This document shows positions 23,072 through 28,165 of a DNA stretch of 28,165 nt, in pieces. The number at the start of each line of letters is the position of its first letter. Position 1 is the first letter of the stretch. The notes under the pieces are model-generated. The model did no database searches and was not told the DNA's origin. It was given only the letters and a program-made list of their open reading frames with translations. Source of the DNA: Deinococcus malanensis (GTDB lineage: Bacteria > Deinococcota > Deinococci > Deinococcales > Deinococcaceae). The translations under genes were made by a program, and so were the position numbers. Location: NCBI RefSeq assembly GCF_014647655.1, contig NZ_BMPP01000027.1:1-28165 (forward strand), given 5' to 3'.

Positions 23072-23644
23072 ATGACCCCCACTCTTGTCATCGTCCCTGG
23101 TCTGGGTGACAGCGGACCGGACCACTGGCAGACCCTCTGGGAGCAGAAGTTCGGCGCTGCCCGGGTGCGGCAGGACGACCCCCAGAACCCAACGCCACAG
23201 GCCTGGTCGGCGCGGCTGCAGGAAGTGATCGAGGCCACCCCCGGCGACCTGATTCTGGTGGGGCACTCCTGCGGCGTGCTGAACATTGTTCACTGGGCCC
23301 GGCTGTATGGCGGTCACCCCCGGGTCCGGGGCGCGCTGCTGGTCGGCCCGACCGACGCGGACATGACCTCCACGTACGGGATGTATCCCGGCGTACAGGG
23401 CATGGCGCCCACACCACTGAGGCCTTTGCCGTTTCCGGCGTTGGTCGTTGCCAGCGAAAACGACCCGTATGCCAGCTTCGAGCGGGCACAGCTCTTTGCG
23501 GACGCCTGGGAAGCGGAATTCATGACGGCCGGCGAGGCCGGGCACATCAATGTCGACAGCGGTCACGGGGAGTGGCCTGAAGGCGAGATTCTGCTCTCGG
23601 AGGCCATGCACGCCTGGACTCCACCGGACATCGTGCGGCTGTGA
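23072..23644 (+). CDS. RBBP9/YdeN-type serine hydrolase
   Basis: 190 aa, alpha/beta hydrolase. The N-terminal strand-turn VIVPGLGDSGPDHWQTLWE is typical of the RBBP9/YdeN family. The nucleophile elbow is GHSCG (S66), the acid is D131 in ASENDPY and the likely catalytic His is H158 in GHINVDSGHGEWP. The substrate is unknown; the family hydrolyses small esters or peptides in vitro. I choose ATG 23072 over the in-frame ATG 23000 because the family starts here and a -10 box fits a leaderless start. No signal peptide. Convergent with trxA. Confidence 0.88.
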   Translation: MTPTLVIVPGLGDSGPDHWQTLWEQKFGAARVRQDDPQNPTPQAWSARLQEVIEATPGDLILVGHSCGVLNIVHWARLYGGHPRVRGALLVGPTDADMTSTYGMYPGVQGMAPTPLRPLPFPALVVASENDPYASFERAQLFADAWEAEFMTAGEAGHINVDSGHGEWPEGEILLSEAMHAWTPPDIVRL

Positions 23645-23655
23645 GGGGTAATCAG

Positions 23656-23688
23656 CAGCACCCGCCTTTCCAGGAAAGGCGGGTGCTG
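23656..23688. terminator. Shared hairpin between convergent hydrolase and thioredoxin genes
   Basis: A perfect inverted repeat CAGCACCCGCCTTTCC/GGAAAGGCGGGTGCTG with a single-base centre (about 14 effective pairs and a 5-nt loop). It lies 11 nt after one stop and 17 nt after the other. There is no T-run on either strand, so it may end both transcripts without a U-tract or act only as a 3' stabiliser. Confidence 0.65.
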
Positions 23689-23705
23689 ACTGGAGGGTGC
23701 TGGTC

Positions 23706-24035
23706 TTAGTTGGCAGCCACGCCGAGATGCTTGTCGAGCAGGCTCTCGAACGCGCGCTTGGGCTGGGCGCCCACCACGCCCTCGACCGGCTGGCCGTCCT
23801 TGAACAGGATCAGGGTGGGGATGCTCATGACGCGGTACTGGCCCTGGGTGACGGGATTGTCGTCCACGTTAACCTTGCCGATCTTGACCCGGCCCTCGTA
23901 CTGCCCGGCCAGTTCCTCGATCACCGGGGCGATGATCCGGCAGGGGCCACACCAGGGGGCCCAGAAGTCGACCAGGGTCAGCCCCTGCTCGATTTCGCTG
24001 GTGAAGTTGGTGTCGGTGAGTTCCACTGGTTTCAT
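23706..24035 (-). CDS. trxA: Thioredoxin
   Basis: 109-aa thiol-disulfide reductase of the cytoplasm. The active site WCGPC is at about residues 28-32 in LVDFWAPWCGPCRIIAPVIE, and the cis-proline is in VMSIPTLILF. Length is the classical thioredoxin length when started at MKPVELTDTNF (ATG complement 24033-24035); an in-frame ATG 45 nt upstream is rejected because the extension is not conserved and a -10 box sits between. No Shine-Dalgarno is visible; the -10 TATATT ends 6 nt upstream, so the mRNA is probably leaderless. Its reductase is not in the window. Confidence 0.95.
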   Translation of the reverse strand: MKPVELTDTNFTSEIEQGLTLVDFWAPWCGPCRIIAPVIEELAGQYEGRVKIGKVNVDDNPVTQGQYRVMSIPTLILFKDGQPVEGVVGAQPKRAFESLLDKHLGVAAN

Positions 24036-24041
24036 GTCACG

Positions 24042-24047
24042 AATATA
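24042..24047 (-). promoter_or_regulatory. -10 element of a probable leaderless promoter (trxA)
   Basis: On the minus strand TATATT lies at 24047-24042, with 6 nt (CGTGAC) before the ATG. The expected transcription start coincides with the start codon. No clear -35 is seen. Confidence 0.6.
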
Positions 24048-24112
24048 CGTCCCCGGGGTTACGGGGTGCATGGGGCTCACCTAACGGCGCATTCATTGGA
24101 AGGTGCAGCGGT

Positions 24113-24118
24113 TACCCT
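24113..24118 (+). promoter_or_regulatory. -10 element of a probable leaderless promoter (DUF309 gene)
   Basis: TACCCT (TANNNT pattern) ends 7 nt before GTG 24126. No Shine-Dalgarno lies in between. The weaker match makes this less certain than the two neighbouring leaderless cases. The trxA -10 is about 70 nt away on the other strand, forming a divergent promoter pair. Confidence 0.45.
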
Positions 24119-24125
24119 GGGCAGC

Positions 24126-24500
24126 GTGAGTACTGCACCCTCAACGCACGGCAACCAGGAGGCCTGGACCTCGGGGGTGGCGCTGTTCAACGCCGGGCAC
24201 TGGTGGGAAGCGCACGAGGCCTGGGAGCCCCTCTGGTTGCAGGCGGCCGGCGCCGAGCGCCACTTCCTGCAGGGCGTGATTCTGCTGGCCGCCGCACTGC
24301 ACAAACGCTGGGTTCACGGCAGCCTGACCCACCGCAACTACCACAAGGCCCTCAGGCACCTGGAACAGCTGCCGCCAGGCTATGCGGCCCGGACCCGCGG
24401 CATCGACGTTGCCCGGCTGCGCCATGAGGTCTGGGAAGCCCTGCACGACCCTGCCCGGCGCCCGGCCCTGCCCCTGCCGGACGGGTCCGGTATCCTGTGA
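24126..24500 (+). CDS. DUF309 family protein (GTG start)
   Basis: 124 aa, small helical protein of unknown function. The DUF309 signature is clear: F21 to W37, LFNAGHWWEAHEAWEPLW, followed by RHFLQGVILLAAALHKRW. Two conserved histidines/glutamates in WEAHE and a helix-rich body suggest a bundle that may bind a metal or ligand, but nothing is proven. The open frame continues far upstream antisense to trxA; that part is rejected. GTG 24126 fits the conserved start and a TANNNT box. Lies between divergent trxA and the NYN gene. Confidence 0.85.
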   Translation: MSTAPSTHGNQEAWTSGVALFNAGHWWEAHEAWEPLWLQAAGAERHFLQGVILLAAALHKRWVHGSLTHRNYHKALRHLEQLPPGYAARTRGIDVARLRHEVWEALHDPARRPALPLPDGSGIL

Positions 24501-24556
24501 AGCAACGGTCTGGAGCCGGAGGGCACAGACGGACATTGACAGGGGGACCTTCCAGG

Positions 24557-25150
24557 ATGGAACGCATTGCACTGTTTATTGACGGCGCCAACGTATACGC
24601 GGCGGCCAAGCGGTTGGGGTGGAACTTTGACCACCGCAAGATTCTGGAGTACTTCGCGGTCCAGGGCCGCCTGTACAACGCCTTTTACTACACGGCCATT
24701 CCCATGCCGATTGATGACAAGCAGAAGCGGTTTACCGACGCCCTGACCTATATGGGCTACACCGTGCGCACCCGCCCCCTGCGGGAAAGCACCGACGAGC
24801 ACGGGGACACTTCGCGCCGTGCCAACCTGGACGTCGAGATCGTGACCGACCTGCTGACCACCGCCGAGCGCTACGACACCGCCGTTCTGCTGACCGGTGA
24901 CGGTGATTTTGAGCGTCCCGTGGAGGTGCTGCGTGCCCGCGGCAAGCGCGTGGTGGTGGCCAGTATTGCCGAGATGACCAGTTACGAACTGCGCAACGCT
25001 GCCGACGAGTACGTGGACTTCAAGGATATCCGGGAGCATGTCGAGCGTCCTGGCTACCGCCTGCCCAGCGAGCAGCGTGGCCATGACCGCATGGCGGACA
25101 GCCGGCCTTTTTACGTGACAGCTCCCCTGAGTGACACGGATGAGCGCTAA
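24557..25150 (+). CDS. NYN-domain (LabA/DUF88-like PIN-fold) protein
   Basis: 197 aa. A NYN domain spans about residues 1-160: FIDGANVY (D9), NLDVEIVTDLL (D92, D98) and LLTGDGDFERPVEVLRARGK (D115, D117) are the acidic positions expected of a metal-dependent nuclease fold. NYN proteins often act on RNA; the target here is unknown. The start MERIALFIDG at ATG 24557 is chosen; GTG 24497 overlapping the DUF309 stop would add 20 unconserved residues. AGGGGG (24541-24546) may be a weak Shine-Dalgarno. The end overlaps plsX by 11 nt, so the two are likely coupled. Confidence 0.9.
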   Translation: MERIALFIDGANVYAAAKRLGWNFDHRKILEYFAVQGRLYNAFYYTAIPMPIDDKQKRFTDALTYMGYTVRTRPLRESTDEHGDTSRRANLDVEIVTDLLTTAERYDTAVLLTGDGDFERPVEVLRARGKRVVVASIAEMTSYELRNAADEYVDFKDIREHVERPGYRLPSEQRGHDRMADSRPFYVTAPLSDTDER

Positions 25151-26177
25151 GTCGGTGGTGCCAGCCCCGACTTCCTTGCCCATCGCGCTGGATGCCATGG
25201 GCGGGGACCATGGCGCCGAGCCCAATGTGGACGGCGCCGTGCAGGCCGCCCGCGCCGGCGTCAGTGTGCTGCTCGTCGGAAACCGCGTGACGCTGCACGC
25301 GGAACTGGGCAAGCACCCCGGCAGCAGCAGCCTGCCGATTGACGTGGTCGACGCCAGTGACGTGATCGGCATGGATGAGCACGCCAGCGATGTGCGTGGC
25401 CGTACGGGAGCGAGCATCAACATCTGCACCCGGCTGGTCAAGGAAGGCAAGGCGGCGGCCGCTGTCAGCATGGGCCACAGCGGCGCGACCATGGCCAGCG
25501 CCCTGCTGACCCTGGGGCGGATCCGGGGAGTCGACCGCCCGGCGATCCTGACCCATCTGCCCGCGCGAGGCGGCTTTACCACCCTGCTGGACGTGGGGGC
25601 CAACGCCGACGTGAAGGCCGCGTATCTGGCGCAGTGGGCACGGCTGGCCACGGTGTACCTGAAAGTCCTCGAGGACCGCGAGGACCCTACCGTGGGCCTG
25701 CTCAGTATTGGCGAGGAAGACCACAAGGGCAGCGCCCTGGTGCTGGAGGCCCACGCGCTGCTGCGCGCGCTGCACGGCCAGGGTGTGAACTTCCACGGCA
25801 ACGTGGAGGGCAACGACATCTTCAAGGCCACCACCGATATCGTCGTGACGGACGGCTTCACTGGCAATGTGGTCCTGAAGCTGGCTGAAGGCGAGGCCAA
25901 GGTGCTGCTGGGCTGGGTCAAGGAGGCCCTGACCAGCAGCCTGCGAAGCAAGCTGGGTGCGCTGCTGGTGCGCAGCTCCCTGCGGGGCCTCGCTGGCCGC
26001 CTGGACCCCAGCACCTACGGGGCCAGCATTCTGATCGGCGTGCGTGGGCTGACCTTTATCGGCCATGGCAGCGCCGATGGGCGCGCCGTTAAAAATGCCG
26101 TGCTTCGTGCCGCCCGTGCCCATGAGTCGAACCTGATTCCGCGCCTGGAAGCGGCGTTCGGGTCTGATCAGGCATAG
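25140..26177 (+). CDS. plsX: Phosphate acyltransferase PlsX
   Basis: 345 aa. Makes acyl-phosphate from acyl-ACP and phosphate, the first step of phosphatidic acid synthesis in most bacteria, as a peripheral membrane enzyme. Diagnostic parts are IALDAMGGDHGAEPNVDGAV near the N-terminus, MGHSGATMASALLTLGRI, and TDGFTGNVVLKLAEG with GHGSADGRAVKNAVLRA near the end. ATG 25140 overlaps the NYN gene by 11 nt; GTG 25131 and GTG 25155 are alternatives. The usual fabD/fabH/acpP partners are not adjacent on this side. Confidence 0.96.
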   Translation: MSAKSVVPAPTSLPIALDAMGGDHGAEPNVDGAVQAARAGVSVLLVGNRVTLHAELGKHPGSSSLPIDVVDASDVIGMDEHASDVRGRTGASINICTRLVKEGKAAAAVSMGHSGATMASALLTLGRIRGVDRPAILTHLPARGGFTTLLDVGANADVKAAYLAQWARLATVYLKVLEDREDPTVGLLSIGEEDHKGSALVLEAHALLRALHGQGVNFHGNVEGNDIFKATTDIVVTDGFTGNVVLKLAEGEAKVLLGWVKEALTSSLRSKLGALLVRSSLRGLAGRLDPSTYGASILIGVRGLTFIGHGSADGRAVKNAVLRAARAHESNLIPRLEAAFGSDQA

Positions 26178-26201
26178 GCAGAGGCCCCGCCCCACGTCAG
26201 G

Positions 26202-26232
26202 TTGCTGGCCCCGGTGGACAGTCCCTTATCGT
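26202..26232 (+). promoter_or_regulatory. Possible promoter of the MscS-family gene
   Basis: TTGCTG (26202-26207) and TTATCG (26226-26231), spacing 18 nt, or TATCGT at 19 nt. A 7-bp inverted repeat CGTCAGG (26195-26201) and CCTGACG (26248-26254) flanks it. Weak call. Confidence 0.35.
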
Positions 26233-26285
26233 CTCTTCTCGCGTGATCCTGACGGGTTGCGCGCCTTGCCCCGGAGGCCCCGAGG

Positions 26286-27515
26286 ATGCTTGAAACGCTG
26301 ACTTTCCAACTGCAAAAACCTCAGGTCTGGCTGGGTCTGGCCCTGACCCTGATGGTCGCTTACGCCCTGTACCGCTTTGGCCGCGTCCTGCTGCGGCATC
26401 TGGAACCCTACATGAGCCACCGTCTGCTGGCGGGGCTCAGGTGGCTCTGGCTCCTGCTGATCAGCCTGGGCTGGCTGGCCAACGCCACCAATGTCGTGTA
26501 TCTGCCGGACGTGCCGGTCCTGTTCGAATTGGGGCAGGACATCCGCTCCTGGTTCCGCCACAGCGCCGGGCAGACCCTGGTGATTCTGGCGCTGGCGCTG
26601 ATTGCCTGGAATCTGGTGGGTGCGCTGAGTGGACGCATCGTTCAGGACAGCAATGATGAGTTCAATCGCCGGACGGTCCGGGTGCAGACCCTCAAGGGTG
26701 TGGTGGACAGCACCCTGAAGGTGGTAATCGTGATTGTCGGTCTGATCGCGGGATTGCAGTCACTGGGCGTGAATGCCACCAGCCTGCTGGCCGGGGTCTC
26801 GGTGCTGGGTATCGCGGTGGGCTTTGGCGCGCAGAGTCTGGTCAAGGACGTGTTTACGGGCTTTTTCATCCTGCTTGAGGACCAGTACGGGGTGGGTGAC
26901 GTCATCACCGTGAACACCGGACTGCTCAGCGGCAACGTGGAGAAGCTGAACCTGCGCATGACGGCCCTGCGCGGCCTGGACGGCACGGTTCACATCATTC
27001 CCAACGGGCAGATCGCCACCGTCAGCGTAAGCAGCAAGGACTGGTCGCGGGTGGTGGCCACGGTAGACGTGACCGCCAGTGCCAACATCAACGACGCCCT
27101 GCGGGTCCTGGAGGCGGTCAGCCGGGAACTGGCCGCCGACGAGGAGTGGAAGGGCTACTTCCTGGAAGACCCGGATATCCAGGGTGTGACCCAGCTTGCT
27201 CCGGACGGCGTGACGCTGCGCGCGCTGTTCAAGGTGCAGCCCAAGAGCCAGTACGCGGTAGGCCGCGAGTTCAACCGGCGTATCAAGATCGCCATGGACC
27301 AGGCGGGCATCGAGATTCCATCCTCACAGCGCAACCTGAATTTCGGCGCCCTTCCGGTGGAGATCAGGCTGGATCACGACGGGCAGCCCGGAGGGACGCG
27401 GACGGTGGCGCCGGGTCTGACCAGCAGCGCTCCTACGCCCCTGACCGAGCACGAGCGGACCCAGGCGCCGGTCAAACCCAGCCTGACCCGCGATCCCGAA
27501 ACCGACAAGGCCTGA
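26286..27515 (+). CDS. MscS-family mechanosensitive ion channel
   Basis: 409 aa. Membrane segments are at about 13-30, 50-67, 96-115 and 144-161, and the pore-lining helix is about 164-185 (SLLAGVSVLGIAVGFGAQSL), followed by the conserved VKDVFTGFFILLEDQYGVGD and the beta domain with HIIPNGQI. MscS channels release solutes when the membrane is stretched on osmotic downshock. The last about 60 residues are polar, Pro/Thr-rich and likely disordered. Shine-Dalgarno GGAGG (26273-26277) lies 8 nt before the ATG. Ends 3 nt before the convergent ftsH stop, with no terminator between. Confidence 0.93.
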   Translation: MLETLTFQLQKPQVWLGLALTLMVAYALYRFGRVLLRHLEPYMSHRLLAGLRWLWLLLISLGWLANATNVVYLPDVPVLFELGQDIRSWFRHSAGQTLVILALALIAWNLVGALSGRIVQDSNDEFNRRTVRVQTLKGVVDSTLKVVIVIVGLIAGLQSLGVNATSLLAGVSVLGIAVGFGAQSLVKDVFTGFFILLEDQYGVGDVITVNTGLLSGNVEKLNLRMTALRGLDGTVHIIPNGQIATVSVSSKDWSRVVATVDVTASANINDALRVLEAVSRELAADEEWKGYFLEDPDIQGVTQLAPDGVTLRALFKVQPKSQYAVGREFNRRIKIAMDQAGIEIPSSQRNLNFGALPVEIRLDHDGQPGGTRTVAPGLTSSAPTPLTEHERTQAPVKPSLTRDPETDKA

Positions 27516-27518
27516 GTT

Positions 27519-28165
<647 letters not shown>

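Noticed and set aside
23697..24125. Upstream extension of the DUF309 frame
   Set aside because: It runs antisense through trxA; the conserved DUF309 start is near 24126.
24536..24541. Perfect TTGACA before the NYN gene
   Set aside because: No -10 hexamer at 16-18 nt; the position would fall inside the coding region at the start codon.

Overview
The window is a high-GC bacterial chromosome segment that reads as Deinococcus (Deinococcota). The ribosomal protein sequences, the enlarged L14, the N-terminally extended L22, the zinc-ribbon S14 and the alpha-subunit C-terminal domain all fit that group. I also see TANNNT -10 boxes placed 6-7 nt before start codons (apparent leaderless genes), a habit known from Deinococcus. 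I cannot name the species.

Region 1 (1-10855) is the str/S10/spc superoperon on the plus strand: the 3' end of tuf, then rpsJ-rplC-rplD-rplW-rplB-rpsS-rplV-rpsC-rplP-rpmC-rpsQ-rplN-rplX-rplE-rpsZ-rpsH-rplF-rplR-rpsE-rpmD-rplO-secY. Most junctions overlap by 1-14 nt (ATGA, GTGA or TAATG), so translational coupling is likely. The two exceptions, rplX/rplE and especially the 248-nt gap before rpsH (S8), hold strong hairpins and may be autoregulatory. A canonical intrinsic terminator closes the unit after secY. Then come a 304-nt gap and adk, which has its own very strong terminator.

Region 2 (11764-19122) is the accessory part. A clear sigma-70-type promoter (TTGCGG, 17 nt, TACAAT) drives a tightly packed five-gene operon placed between adk and infA: SWIM zinc-finger protein, DUF5691-like helical protein, MoxR-type AAA+ ATPase, DUF5682-like protein with His/Glu motifs resembling TraB/ChaN/EreA-type enzymes, and a vWA protein with an intact MIDAS. 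AAA+/vWA pairs commonly act as a remodelling machine with an adaptor. Here the other three proteins are presumably its partners or effectors. The function is unknown, and this is the best candidate for a little-described system. No T-tract terminator is visible between it and infA, so it may feed transcription into the next operon.

Region 3 (19123-22844) is the alpha operon: infA-rpmJ-rpsM-rpsK-rpsD-rpoA-rplQ, with structured spacers before infA, rpmJ, rpsD (S4) and rplQ, and a TTCG-loop terminator after rplQ.

Region 4 (22845-28165) holds housekeeping genes: an RBBP9-type serine hydrolase (+), thioredoxin (-), a DUF309 protein (+), an NYN/LabA-type nuclease-fold protein overlapping plsX (+), an MscS-family channel (+), and the C-terminal protease half of an FtsH-type protein (-) running off the window. 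The hydrolase, thioredoxin and DUF309 genes look leaderless. I see no tRNA, rRNA, CRISPR array, insertion sequence or phage gene.
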